Source: JANJUB01 sp040081075 | GTDB lineage: Bacteria > Armatimonadota > Fimbriimonadia > Fimbriimonadales > Fimbriimonadaceae | Assembly: GCA_040081075.1 (NCBI GenBank) | Contig: JBEBHJ010000001.1 | Span: 60,782 to 124,781 of the forward strand | DNA length: 64,000 nucleotides | Direction: 5' to 3' | Part shown: piece after piece, positions 44,052-52,690 of the stretch | Numbering within the stretch: the first letter of the stretch is position 1 | How the letters are laid out: every line of letters starts with the position of its first letter | Translations under genes and position numbers: made by a program | Notes under the pieces: generated by a model | What the model saw: only the letters and a program-made list of their open reading frames with translations | Database searches by the model: none | Told to the model about the DNA's origin: nothing

Positions 44052-44849
44052 ATGGAATCTTCCTCGGACATGTGGCGTGAGTTCTTTGATCGGCATGCGC
44101 CTCACTATTTGAAGAATCCATTTGCCCAGGCTACGATCGCCGAAGTTGACTTCATTATCGAGCTCTTTTCGCCGCTCCCCAAAAGCACGGTTCTCGATTT
44201 GGGGTGCGGAGTGGGTCGTCATAGTATTGAACTTGCCCGAAGAGGATTTCACGTTACGGGCGTCGATATCTCGCCGGGCATGCTTGATCAAGCCCGAATC
44301 GGAGCCGAGAAGGCCAATGTCGCGGTCTTGGATCGGCCGGTTTGGACTCTTGACGAGATCCCTTCAGGTAGCGTCCACTTCATCGAAGGCGACGCCGTAA
44401 GTTTCTCTTCGGAAGGTTTTCTGTTCGACCTCGCCTTATGTTTGTGTGAAGGTGGCTTCGGGCTTATTGAACACGCGGAAGACCCCGTTACCCATGATCT
44501 TGGAATCCTGACAAGTGCGTTCAAGTGCCTACGCCCCAATGGTGGGTTCTTGTTGACCGCACTGAATGGATACGCCACTATTCGGCACATGAAGGATGAA
44601 GATGTTGAAGCGGGCGCGTTTGACCCCGTGTCTATGGTTGCCCGTTACCAAAACGAGCTTACGCTCCCAGAAGGAAATCAAACCCTGCATATTCATGAAC
44701 GGTTGTTTATCCCTCCCGAACTGGTCGCGCTGTTGCGCCATGCCGGGTTCGAAGTGTTACATCTTTGGGGCGGTACGGCTGGTGAATGGGGGCAACGCAA
44801 CCTTAAGCTTGACGAGGTCGAAATGATGGCCGTTTGCCGCCGACCCTAG
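44052..44849 (+). CDS. class I SAM-dependent methyltransferase
   Basis: 265 aa. Motif I is VLDLGCGVGRHSIELA and the next acidic residue is in GVDISPGM. A post-I loop (VHFIEGDAVSFS) is followed by FDLALCLCEGGFGLI and the late beta hairpin. The fold matches Methyltransf_11/25 proteins, and the substrate is unknown. It is leaderless by prediction and ends 26 bp before nuoB, which has its own TACAAT box 10 nt upstream of its start. Confidence 0.83.
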   Translation: MESSSDMWREFFDRHAPHYLKNPFAQATIAEVDFIIELFSPLPKSTVLDLGCGVGRHSIELARRGFHVTGVDISPGMLDQARIGAEKANVAVLDRPVWTLDEIPSGSVHFIEGDAVSFSSEGFLFDLALCLCEGGFGLIEHAEDPVTHDLGILTSAFKCLRPNGGFLLTALNGYATIRHMKDEDVEAGAFDPVSMVARYQNELTLPEGNQTLHIHERLFIPPELVALLRHAGFEVLHLWGGTAGEWGQRNLKLDEVEMMAVCRRP

Positions 44850-44875
44850 GTTGTCGCGGTACAATCCAACCGACC

Positions 44876-45451
44876 ATGCCCAAGCGCATCGAAACCATTG
44901 TCTTGCACGATAGCTCTACTCCCGTTTTTGGGGATATTCAGAAGGGTGGAAATGTCGTGGTGACCACGCTGGATACGTTACTCAACCAAGCCCGGGCCAA
45001 CTCTTTATGGCCGCTGACGTTCGGGTTAGCTTGCTGCGCAATCGAAATGATGGCGACGGTTGCGGCCCGCTTTGATTTGGCTCGCTTCGGTTCGGAAGCC
45101 TTCCGAGCAACTCCCCGCCAAGCCGATGTGATGATTATCGCAGGTCGACTCAGCAAGAAAATGGCTCCGGTTTTGAGGCAGATTTACGATCAAATGCCAG
45201 AACCCAAATGGGTGATTTCCATGGGCGCATGCGCTTCCAGTGGCGGCGTTTACAATAACTACGCGATTGTCCAGGGCGCTGACCAAGTCGTGCCGGTAGA
45301 CGTATATGTTCCGGGTTGTCCACCATCGCCGGACGCTTTGATTTATGCGGTGCTCAAATTGCAAGATAAGATCAAGAAGACCAAATACAACAAAATTATC
45401 GAAATAAATGCTCGCGACGTAGCAACTGAGTTCGCAGAGGTGGGAGCATGA
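44876..45451 (+). CDS. nuoB: NADH-quinone oxidoreductase subunit B
   Basis: 191 aa. The cluster N2 ligands are visible: the adjacent cysteines in GLACCAIEMM, GACASSGGVYNNY and GCPPSPDALI. In Complex I this subunit carries the terminal [4Fe-4S] cluster next to the quinone site. The ATG at 44876 is used; a longer frame from 44834 overlaps the methyltransferase. It is followed by nuoI with a 4-bp overlap, but nuoC, D, E and the membrane subunits are absent here. Confidence 0.95.
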   Translation: MPKRIETIVLHDSSTPVFGDIQKGGNVVVTTLDTLLNQARANSLWPLTFGLACCAIEMMATVAARFDLARFGSEAFRATPRQADVMIIAGRLSKKMAPVLRQIYDQMPEPKWVISMGACASSGGVYNNYAIVQGADQVVPVDVYVPGCPPSPDALIYAVLKLQDKIKKTKYNKIIEINARDVATEFAEVGA

Positions 45452-45942
45452 GCGTAAGCCTTTGGAAGCATGTTGCAAAACCGATCATCTCGGGTTTTGG
45501 AATCACAGCTAAGCGGTTGGCTGCCAATAAGGTCACGGTGATGTACCCAGAAGAGCGTAGGGAGCAGTTCCCTCGCACCCGATGGCGTCATTTCTTAACC
45601 CGATACGAGAGCGGTTTGGAGAGGTGCATCGGATGTTCGCTGTGCGCCGGCGCATGCCCCGCCAGGTGTATTAACGTAGTTGCGGCTGAAAACACCGACA
45701 CCGAACGGTATTCGCCGGGCGAGCGGTACGCCACTCGATACGAGATCAACATGATCCGCTGCATTTTCTGCGGCTACTGCCAAGACGCTTGCCCAACCGG
45801 GGCGATTGTTCTAAGAAAGAACTTCGAGCTGGCCGACTACAAGCGCGAAGATTTTATTTACACGAAAGAGATGCTCTTGGAATCGTTCCCTGGGGAAGCC
45901 GATGCCCCTTGGGTCGGCAAGTACGAGACCGCAAAGAAGTAA
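45448..45942 (+). CDS. nuoI: NADH-quinone oxidoreductase subunit I
   Basis: 164 aa. It is a 2[4Fe-4S] ferredoxin-type subunit with CIGCSLCAGACP and CIFCGYCQDACP, carrying clusters N6a and N6b that pass electrons to NuoB. The N-terminal region (about 1-45) is the usual hydrophobic/basic anchor. Start and nuoB stop overlap as ATGA. The pairing nuoB-nuoI without the intervening genes is unusual. Confidence 0.95.
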   Translation: MSVSLWKHVAKPIISGFGITAKRLAANKVTVMYPEERREQFPRTRWRHFLTRYESGLERCIGCSLCAGACPARCINVVAAENTDTERYSPGERYATRYEINMIRCIFCGYCQDACPTGAIVLRKNFELADYKREDFIYTKEMLLESFPGEADAPWVGKYETAKK

Positions 45943-45946
45943 ATCC

Positions 45947-46285
45947 GTGCAATTTGCAATCTTCGGCCTTTGGCTCGCCTATGGCATTTTGTTGTGGCGC
46001 AATTCGCGCGCACTTTTTGCGAAACTGCGCCAGATTCCCCGAAACCGCCGGGTTCTTGCTGGGAGCGGATTGCTTTTTGGCAGCGCCGCTCTCCTTCTCG
46101 CGGTGATGATTGGGCTGTACCAACTTTCTCCCAATGGCATTTCGCCCCTCGCATGGATCATCATATCAGTGGCGGGAGCCGGATTCATTCACTGCCAAGT
46201 GCTCGCCGCTGGACTGTTCATGAGTATGGCCGTAACTGACCCTAACCCGGAACCGTCTGAATTAGAAGAGGATACACCCCAATGA
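45947..46285 (+). CDS. small membrane protein
   Basis: 112 aa from a GTG, 4 bp after nuoI. Three hydrophobic segments lie at about 2-17, 35-57 and 63-92, with a basic loop between the first two (RNSRALFAKLRQIPRNRR) and an acidic C-terminus. No family is recognised. It overlaps the next gene by 4 bp (ATGA), so it belongs to the nuoB-nuoI transcript. Confidence 0.6.
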   Translation: MQFAIFGLWLAYGILLWRNSRALFAKLRQIPRNRRVLAGSGLLFGSAALLLAVMIGLYQLSPNGISPLAWIIISVAGAGFIHCQVLAAGLFMSMAVTDPNPEPSELEEDTPQ

Positions 46286-46848
46286 AATACCTGCTTGCCC
46301 TTTTGCTCTTAGTCTCTGGACTCACAATGGCCCCTGCCCAAGATCGAGGGGCCGTTTCAGATGACATTTTTAGCCGAGGAGTTCAACTTCAGCTCCTCAA
46401 TCAGATCATGCCTTTGTTGATGACTAAGGAACAATGGCGTAAAGTTCTTCCATCCGTCGAAGAAGCTCGCGAGGCCGTTCGCAAGACCGAGAAGCTTGAA
46501 GCGGATGAGCTCAAGAAGCTCCAAACCAAGATGGACGAGGCGTACAAGAACGCGTTGGAAAAGGGCGAATTACCGAAGAAGGAGCTTCTTATCGAGTTTC
46601 AAACCAAGTTGAGCGATTTCTCCAAAACGCGACGCATCATCGCAGATATCAACACAACGAAAGTTCAAGAGGCGTTTGTGGCCACCGCAAATGAAGGTCA
46701 GAAGAAAACCGCGATTGGCTCGATTACTCCGGCCGATTTTGGATTTAAAGCCGACGAGCTCAAAGATGAAGCTCGCTTACGCCTTTTCGTTAGCGAAATT
46801 CTGCTAAATCCAATTGCTTATGATCTTATGCGTAAGCTGAGCATCTAA
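46282..46848 (+). CDS. hypothetical secreted helical protein
   Basis: 188 aa. Signal peptide (MKYLLALLLLVSGLTMAPAQ), then an almost wholly alpha-helical, charged mature region (about 50-120, VEEAREAVRKTEKLEADELKK) that resembles Spy/CpxP-like periplasmic helical proteins in style only. It is coupled to the preceding small membrane gene by ATGA. The function is unknown. Confidence 0.6.
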   Translation: MKYLLALLLLVSGLTMAPAQDRGAVSDDIFSRGVQLQLLNQIMPLLMTKEQWRKVLPSVEEAREAVRKTEKLEADELKKLQTKMDEAYKNALEKGELPKKELLIEFQTKLSDFSKTRRIIADINTTKVQEAFVATANEGQKKTAIGSITPADFGFKADELKDEARLRLFVSEILLNPIAYDLMRKLSI

Positions 46849-46886
46849 CTCACGGTATTCTCACTAGTGATGTCGAGAGGGAAAGT

Positions 46887-47195
46887 TTGAGCGAGGATCA
46901 CAAATCCTCCAGCGCAGCGGGCAGCTTCTTTGGCATCGTTGTGTTTATTGTGGGCATTGGCCTGATTGCCCTGACTTTCAAAATGGCCCTGGAAATGTTC
47001 AACGTTGACCCCAAGACGGCATTTGAACTCGGAAAAGACAAAGCGATCGAACTCGGCAGAGTTGTGCCCACATTGCTCGGAATTGTCGTGCGAGTATTGC
47101 TCCTTTGCGTAATGGCGATGATTGGCGGGATGGTGGCAAACCGCGGTATTCGACTCTATGTAGATTCCCGGGCCAAGAGTGCCGCCCCGAAGTAG
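46887..47195 (+). CDS. small two-helix membrane protein
   Basis: 102 aa from a TTG start behind a strong GAGAGGGAAAG site. There are two transmembrane helices (about 12-35, GSFFGIVVFIVGIGLIALTF, and about 62-84, LLGIVVRVLLLCVMAMIGG). No family is recognised. It is probably the last gene of the nuoB-nuoI unit. Confidence 0.55.
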   Translation: MSEDHKSSSAAGSFFGIVVFIVGIGLIALTFKMALEMFNVDPKTAFELGKDKAIELGRVVPTLLGIVVRVLLLCVMAMIGGMVANRGIRLYVDSRAKSAAPK

Positions 47196-47197
47196 GC

Positions 47198-47203
47198 TAA
47201 ACT
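47198..47203 (+). promoter_or_regulatory. -10 element TAAACT
   Basis: TAAACT lies 6 nt before the ATG at 47210. Confidence 0.45.
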
Positions 47204-47209
47204 GAATCA

Positions 47210-47617
47210 ATGAGAAGCATCCTGATCGCCATTTGCTTCATCGCCTTGTTTGGTTGCTCAAAGCCAAGCGTGAAAGAGACCGCCATTGGATACTGGCATG
47301 GTGTGTTGAAGAGTGGAGGCACCGTCTCGCTACAAGTTCGAGAGGACGGGACATTTACCGCTATCTTGCCCACGAGCTTGGACGGCACTTGGTCAGTTGT
47401 TGACAATGCAATCAAAATCAAACTGACAAAGATTCAAGGGATCGACATCAAAGAAGCGATTGCTCGGGCAAAGAAAGAGTCCCCATCATCGGTTTCGTGG
47501 CTCGAGAACCCCGGTGACTTCGTCCTGAACGACAATCGAACCATCTTGAGATTGAACCCGCCGGCTGGAGCCGAATCAGCTGAGGAAATTCTATTGGTCA
47601 AAAAGACCGAGGAGTAG
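47210..47617 (+). CDS. small lipoprotein
   Basis: 135 aa. Lipobox ALFGC (Cys16), then a beta-rich domain of the lipocalin-like/DUF style (YWHGVLKSGGTVSLQVREDG, LPTSLDGTWSVVDNAIKIKL). No catalytic residues are seen. It is followed 27 bp later, in the same frame, by the ABC binding-protein fusion. Its last codons (GAG GAG TAG) supply the Shine-Dalgarno for that gene. It could be an accessory lipoprotein of the transporter. Confidence 0.65.
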   Translation: MRSILIAICFIALFGCSKPSVKETAIGYWHGVLKSGGTVSLQVREDGTFTAILPTSLDGTWSVVDNAIKIKLTKIQGIDIKEAIARAKKESPSSVSWLENPGDFVLNDNRTILRLNPPAGAESAEEILLVKKTEE

Positions 47618-47644
47618 CTTACGTTCCGAAAACTGCTTCTTGTA

Positions 47645-50041
47645 ATGTCTGGCGTTCTGGCTTCAGTATTCGCCGTATCTGCTCCTTCCGAAATTTTGGT
47701 TTGGGGAATCAACATCGGACCAGATTCGAAGGGCTCCCAATCGGTCATCAAAGAGTTCGAACGCCTAAACCCGCAGTATAAAGTTCGGGTGCTGGGTATG
47801 GGTGCCGGTGGTATGGACCCGCAAAAGCTCATGACCAGCATTGTTGGAAATGTTGCGCCAGACACCGTTGTTCAAGATCGCTTTGCTCTTTCAGACTGGG
47901 CAAGCCGCGGAGCCTTCAGATCGCTCGATGACCTGATCGAACGCGATCGCAAGAACGACCCCCTGTGCCCCACGGCCGAACAATACTATCCCGCCCCATG
48001 GAAGGAAGCAATCTACGACGGGAAGATTTATGGCATACCCGTAGCGGCCGATGATCGCATTCTCTATATCAATCGCGGGCTGTTTCGAAAAGCGGCCGCA
48101 AAGCTTCGAAAGGCCGGGCTCGACCCCGAGGGCATACCCAAAACCTGGCCCGAACTCCTCGCCTATAGCAAGGTGCTCACCGAAAGAAATGCCGATGGCA
48201 GCTTGATTCGAGCTGGCTTTATGCCGAACTTCGGCAACTCTTGGCTCTACATGTATGCGTTTCAAACTAACGCTAACTTCATGTCCGCAGATGGACGTAA
48301 GTGCACACTCTATTCGCCCGAGGCTGAGCGTGCGTTGCAATTCATGCTGGATGGATACGAGATTGTGGGTGGATACGAGAATGCGAAGACCTTCGAATCG
48401 GGCTTTCAGAGCGGAATCAACGATGCTTTTGTGACGGGAAAAGTCGCGATGAAGATTGACGGCGACTGGATACTGAAGGATCTTGCGCGCTACGGCCCCC
48501 AGGTTGAAATCGATGTCGGGCCTCCCCCGGTTCCGGAAGATCGATTGGCAAAGACAGGTGCATTTGCGAACGAAAAGGATACGTACGTGTCTTGGATGGG
48601 TGGATTTGCTTATGCCATCCCGAAGGGCGCGAGAAATCCGATGGGCGCATGGGAGTTTATCAAGTTCGCAACGAGTCAAAAAGGACGCCTTGTCGAAATT
48701 CTTGGCCAACAAGCTTGGGAAAAACGCCGAGGTCGGCTCTATATCCCTTCCCTCGTCGCACACCGCCCCACAAACGAGATGATCCTCAAGGACTTCATGC
48801 CGCCGATTGAACGGTACGCAAAGGGCTTGAAGATGCACATTGAAATGGCCCAAGTGTGCCGTGGCCGCCCTCCAACATTTGTAGCTCAAACCCTCTGGAA
48901 CGAACATTCTAAGGCCATGGACGTGGCCCTTTACAAGAAACGCTCACCCAAAGAAGCCCTGCTCGCGGGGCAAGCCGCCGTGCAAAGGGAGCTAGACGCG
49001 TTCTATGAGAAAGACAAGTATCCGGCCTTCAGTGTCGGTATTGCCGTCCAAGTGTCCATCGCTGTGGTTGGTCTTGGTTTGGCATGGCTGTACGTTCATT
49101 ATCGGCGCGCGAAGCTAGGGAAACTCGCCTCGAAAGAGGCTCGCATGGGATATCTATTTTTGTCGCCATGGGTGCTCGGAGTTGCCCTTTTTACGATTGG
49201 CCCCATGGTTGCTTCGCTGATCTTCAGCTTTACGCAATATGATGTGCTGAATGAAGCGCGGTGGGTCGGGCTCAAGAACTACCAAGACTTAGGAGGCGTG
49301 GATTTGCCGCTGATGAAGAAGGCATTTAGCAACGCCCTCTACCTTGCGGCTTTCGGGGTTCCCCTTGGGTTGACTACTGGCCTGGCCGTGGCCCTGCTTT
49401 TGAATGCCGGCGTTAGAGGGATGAAGTTCTATCGATCGCTTTTCTATCTACCGGCGATCGTGCCCGCGATTGCAAGTGCAGTGCTATGGAGTTGGATCTT
49501 AGCGGCTGATCCAAACAAGGGCCTGATTAACTCGGCTTGGCGCGACACAATAACGGCGTGGATGGGATTGCAACCGCCCGCCTGGGTTTATTCGGCGAGC
49601 TGGTCAAAGCCCGCGCTCATTCTAATGGGTCTGTGGGGAGCAGGAAGCGGCATGATTCTATGGCTCGCGGGACTGAAGGGCGTTCCCACAACCCTCTACG
49701 AGGCTGCCCAGATTGACGGAGCCAGCCCTTATCGCATGTTTTGGAACGTGACCTTTCCTCAGATCAGTTCAATTGTCTTCTTTAATGCCGTTATGGGGCT
49801 AATCGGCGCGATGCAAGAGTTTGATCGAATCTACGTGATGAAGCCTCCCGGCGACGGATTGGTCGGCCCCGACGATTCAATGTTGACCCCCGTCTTTCTG
49901 CTCTTTAATGATGCATTCAAATACTTCAAAATGGGACACGCTTCCGCGATCGCATGGGTCGTTTTTGGAGTGATCGTTGGGCTAACAGCCTTGCAATTTC
50001 GATTTCAAAATAAGTGGGTTCACTACGAGGTGGATAAGTGA
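47645..50041 (+). CDS. fused sugar-binding protein and ABC permease (MalE-MalF-like fusion)
   Basis: 798 aa. Residues about 1-450 are a family-1 extracellular solute-binding protein (EILVWGINIGPDSKGSQSV, DTVVQDRFALSDWASRGAF, YGIPVAADDRILYINRGLF, TYVSWMGGFAYAIPKGARN). A linking TM helix lies at about 462-484. From about 500 a MalF/UgpA-type permease follows (MGYLFLSPWVLG, the EAA loop EAAQIDGASPYRMFWNV near 686). It imports a sugar or sugar derivative; the ATPase is not in the window. The ATG at 47645 leaves a poor signal sequence. An ACG at 47621, 6 nt after GAGGAG, would add FRKLLLV and restore one. Confidence 0.85.
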   Translation: MSGVLASVFAVSAPSEILVWGINIGPDSKGSQSVIKEFERLNPQYKVRVLGMGAGGMDPQKLMTSIVGNVAPDTVVQDRFALSDWASRGAFRSLDDLIERDRKNDPLCPTAEQYYPAPWKEAIYDGKIYGIPVAADDRILYINRGLFRKAAAKLRKAGLDPEGIPKTWPELLAYSKVLTERNADGSLIRAGFMPNFGNSWLYMYAFQTNANFMSADGRKCTLYSPEAERALQFMLDGYEIVGGYENAKTFESGFQSGINDAFVTGKVAMKIDGDWILKDLARYGPQVEIDVGPPPVPEDRLAKTGAFANEKDTYVSWMGGFAYAIPKGARNPMGAWEFIKFATSQKGRLVEILGQQAWEKRRGRLYIPSLVAHRPTNEMILKDFMPPIERYAKGLKMHIEMAQVCRGRPPTFVAQTLWNEHSKAMDVALYKKRSPKEALLAGQAAVQRELDAFYEKDKYPAFSVGIAVQVSIAVVGLGLAWLYVHYRRAKLGKLASKEARMGYLFLSPWVLGVALFTIGPMVASLIFSFTQYDVLNEARWVGLKNYQDLGGVDLPLMKKAFSNALYLAAFGVPLGLTTGLAVALLLNAGVRGMKFYRSLFYLPAIVPAIASAVLWSWILAADPNKGLINSAWRDTITAWMGLQPPAWVYSASWSKPALILMGLWGAGSGMILWLAGLKGVPTTLYEAAQIDGASPYRMFWNVTFPQISSIVFFNAVMGLIGAMQEFDRIYVMKPPGDGLVGPDDSMLTPVFLLFNDAFKYFKMGHASAIAWVVFGVIVGLTALQFRFQNKWVHYEVDK

Positions 50042-51729
50042 CCCAGGATCTACTGTTCGCTCTCGGGAGTGTGCTCACGTGGGTCGGTTGGATCGCTCTC
50101 ATATGGGCAGCCTGGCCCGGAGCAATCCGCCCCGCGTTTCGAGGGGGCCGACTTGGGATTTCTGCACTCTGCTTGCTCGGTGGACTCGTGCTGGCTCCCT
50201 CGCCGAAAGGATTTAGCGCTCCCATCTTCTGGCCGCTCTTGCCGTTTTCGGCGTGGGCAACTCTATTGTGCCTAGCGCTTGCCGTCCTCTGGTTTCTCCG
50301 CCACCAAATGGGGTTTCGCCCCGGCGAGAAAGTTGCGGGGGCTCGGGGCATTGTTTACAGCCTTTTGATGGCTTGCATTTTTGTCTTGTGGACATGTCTA
50401 GACTGGCCCATCGAAGCCAAAATTATCCGGGGCCATATTCCGCTAACTTTGGATCGAGTTGGGCTCGCCGTGATCTTTGTTTTGCTCGCCTGCTTTGGGC
50501 TCGGATGGGCAGCAAAATCAAGCCGGAGGTCGCGCATCGCTAAGGGAATTGGCACCCACGCACTCCTGATCTTAGGCTCGTTCGTGTTTTCATTACCGCT
50601 GGCATTCTTGCTTGTCACCAGTTTCAAAGAAGATCGAGATATGTCATCTGAGCGGGGCATCATTTGGATCCCACGCGTGCAACGAACCGCAGAATTTCGA
50701 GACGGCAGAAAACCGATCTATGACACCCAATTTCAAGGTGTAACGGTTGAAGTGCAGATCCTGGAGGAGCTTCCAAACGGTCGGGTCAGAGTGGATACGA
50801 ATAAACCGTTTTCTATGCGCGGAAAGGTGTTTGAAACGGCGCGCGAGGACTTGAGCGAGACGTCGAGGGCGGTGCCCATCGTGACCACCAAGATTGACGG
50901 CGTATCTGCCGAAGGCAAAGTCATTGAAGAAAAGGAAGATGGCAGCAAACTGGTCCTGTTGACCTCGCCGGCAGCCCTGGCAAATCAGCAAAGATTGCTT
51001 CCCGCTAATCAAGTTGAACCGATTCGGGACCCGGGCCTCAAGTGGCAGAACTATCCCGACGCCCTTGGAATGATGCCACCGGAGACTCTATACGGCTGGG
51101 TGTATCTGCGCAACACACTCGTGATTGTCATCTTTTCGGTGATCGGAACGCTACTCAGTTCTTCGCTTGTCGCCTACGCGTTTTCTCGAATGCGGTTTCC
51201 CGGGCGGGAAATCCTCTTCAAGTTGTTGCTGGGCACGATGATGTTGCCCGGTGCCGTCACCTTGCTCCCCCAGTTTCTAATTTTTCGAACGCTAGGATGG
51301 GTTGATACTTTGCTGCCTCTTTGGGCACCCGCCTTCCTTGGTTCCGCCTTCAATATTTTCCTTCTCAGGCAGTTTTTCAAGGGGGTTCCTATGGAGCTTG
51401 AGGACGCCGCTAAGATTGATGGCTGCTCCTTTGTGAGGACTTATTGGAATGTGATGTTGCCGCAAATCAAGCCGGCCCTCGTCGTCATCTTCGTATGGAC
51501 CTTCGTAGGCGCGTGGAACAACTTCATGGGCCCGCTTATCTACATCAACTCGCCGGAGAACATGCCGCTCTCTTACGCTCTGCAGCTTTTTAGCGGCGAA
51601 AGATCGAACGAACCCGGCTTGCTCATGGCATTTTCAACAATGGCAATCGTGCCCGTTTTGGTTCTTTTCTTCTCGATGCAACGCTACTTTATCGAGGGTG
51701 TTTCGCTGAGCGGGTTGGGTGGACGCTGA
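50038..51729 (+). CDS. MalG-like ABC permease with long N-terminal region and large periplasmic insert
   Basis: 563 aa, about twice the usual MalG length. The first ~190 residues hold extra hydrophobic segments (GSVLTWVGWIALIWAAW, ILGSFVFSLPLAFLLVTSF). An insert of about 130 residues (205-335) separates SFKEDRD from the family motif WQNYPDAL; it has SH3-like strands (GRVRVDTNKPF, VFETAREDL). The permease core follows with the EAA loop EDAAKIDGCSFVRTYWNVMLP-type. The GTG start overlaps the TGA of the fusion gene (GTGA). Together they form the membrane pore of a CUT1-type importer. Confidence 0.85.
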   Translation: MTQDLLFALGSVLTWVGWIALIWAAWPGAIRPAFRGGRLGISALCLLGGLVLAPSPKGFSAPIFWPLLPFSAWATLLCLALAVLWFLRHQMGFRPGEKVAGARGIVYSLLMACIFVLWTCLDWPIEAKIIRGHIPLTLDRVGLAVIFVLLACFGLGWAAKSSRRSRIAKGIGTHALLILGSFVFSLPLAFLLVTSFKEDRDMSSERGIIWIPRVQRTAEFRDGRKPIYDTQFQGVTVEVQILEELPNGRVRVDTNKPFSMRGKVFETAREDLSETSRAVPIVTTKIDGVSAEGKVIEEKEDGSKLVLLTSPAALANQQRLLPANQVEPIRDPGLKWQNYPDALGMMPPETLYGWVYLRNTLVIVIFSVIGTLLSSSLVAYAFSRMRFPGREILFKLLLGTMMLPGAVTLLPQFLIFRTLGWVDTLLPLWAPAFLGSAFNIFLLRQFFKGVPMELEDAAKIDGCSFVRTYWNVMLPQIKPALVVIFVWTFVGAWNNFMGPLIYINSPENMPLSYALQLFSGERSNEPGLLMAFSTMAIVPVLVLFFSMQRYFIEGVSLSGLGGR

Positions 51730-51797
51730 TATTCCGTGAAAGTCGCTTAAAATTGCCCCGTAAGAATGCTAGGTTTAGTTCAATTTGCGCTTCCTGA

Positions 51798-51827
51798 TTG
51801 GCCCCTTGGCACATTTTGCGCTATCAT
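51798..51827 (+). promoter_or_regulatory. possible promoter of the PEP-CTERM gene
   Basis: TTGGCC (51798-51803) and TATCAT (51822-51827) are separated by 18 nt. Unlike most genes here, this one has a leader of ~50 nt. Confidence 0.35.
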
Positions 51828-51834
51828 ATATGTG

Positions 51835-51853
51835 GATGCGAATTTCTCGCATC
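51835..51853 (+). promoter_or_regulatory. 5'-UTR hairpin of the PEP-CTERM gene
   Basis: GATGCG and CGCATC form a 6-bp stem around AATTTCT at the predicted 5' end of the mRNA. GGAGGA follows at 51867-51872, 12 nt before the ATG. It may stabilise the transcript of an abundant exported protein. Confidence 0.35.
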
Positions 51854-51884
51854 TGCTTCACTTTTTGGAGGAATTCAAACTACT

Positions 51885-52613
51885 ATGAAAAAAATTATCG
51901 CACTTGCATTGCTCGCTGGCGCAGTTGTTGCCGCGAACGCGCAAAACTTTACAGAAGGCTGGGAGAACGGCCCCGCAACTTTTAACGACACAACTGGGCT
52001 CACGTTTGGCAACAGTGGTCCGACTAACATGGCTTTTGGTTCGGGCACTTGGGTTGCTTTCAACAATAGCGCGAACGCTGCGACCGCTCCAACGGGCTGG
52101 TTCAACAACGAAACCATCTGGGCCCCTCATGGCGGCACTCAGCAGTTGACTGCCAACTTTAATAACACAACTGGCACGAACACGATTGACAACTACATGA
52201 TGAGCATGGTTCGCACGTTCAATAATGGGGACACAATCAAGTTCTGGACTCGAGCACCATTCAGTGGCGCTGGCGCGTTCCCAGATCGCTTAATCGTTAA
52301 GCTCAGCAAGAGCGGTGCAAGCACTGCCGTAGCAGATTTCAACACCACGTTGCTGACGATCAACCCGACCCTTACGAATACTGGCTATCCGGCGATCTAC
52401 ACTGAGTTCACTGCAACTGTAAGTGGACTGTCTGGTGCGACTTCTGGTCGGTTCGCATTCAACTACAACGTAACCAACGGTGGCCCCGGTGGTGCAAACA
52501 GCGACTTGATTACGATCGATGACGTTGCTTACACGCAAGCTGTTCCAGAGCCTGCAACCATGGCCGCTCTTGGCCTTGGCGTAGCTGCTCTCCTCCGACG
52601 CCGACGCAAGTAA
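51885..52613 (+). CDS. PEP-CTERM sorting domain protein
   Basis: 242 aa from the ATG at 51885, which gives a clear signal peptide (MKKIIALALLAGAVVAANAQ). The mature domain is Asn/Thr/Gly-rich, beta-sandwich-like (choice-of-anchor type: TFGNSGPTNMAFGSG, KFWTRAPFSGAGAFPDRL). The C-terminus has the PEP-CTERM layout: VPEPATMAALG, a hydrophobic helix, then RRRRK. It is exported and processed by an exosortase-type system, with no exosortase in this window. A strong intrinsic terminator follows, so it is a monocistronic unit. Confidence 0.9.
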   Translation: MKKIIALALLAGAVVAANAQNFTEGWENGPATFNDTTGLTFGNSGPTNMAFGSGTWVAFNNSANAATAPTGWFNNETIWAPHGGTQQLTANFNNTTGTNTIDNYMMSMVRTFNNGDTIKFWTRAPFSGAGAFPDRLIVKLSKSGASTAVADFNTTLLTINPTLTNTGYPAIYTEFTATVSGLSGATSGRFAFNYNVTNGGPGGANSDLITIDDVAYTQAVPEPATMAALGLGVAALLRRRRK

Positions 52614-52636
52614 ATCTGCGAAAGCAAAAAGTGAAT

Positions 52637-52670
52637 AAACCCTGTCATCCAAGTGGTGACAGGGTTTTTT
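52637..52670 (+). terminator. intrinsic terminator of the PEP-CTERM gene
   Basis: AAACCCTGTCA pairs perfectly with TGACAGGGTTT (11 bp, 9-nt loop) and a T-run follows. It lies 24 bp after the stop codon. Confidence 0.92.
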
Positions 52671-52690
52671 CGTGTTTGCCTGACAAAGGG

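Noticed and set aside
43981..44121. N-terminal extension of the secreted protein at 43018
   Set aside because: It lacks a signal-like sequence and would span the divergent promoters; the ATG at 43980 has both a signal peptide and a box 6 nt upstream.
47891..48907. 338-aa frame on the minus strand
   Set aside because: It is antisense to the well-supported binding-protein domain, with odd His/Arg-rich composition and no family pattern.
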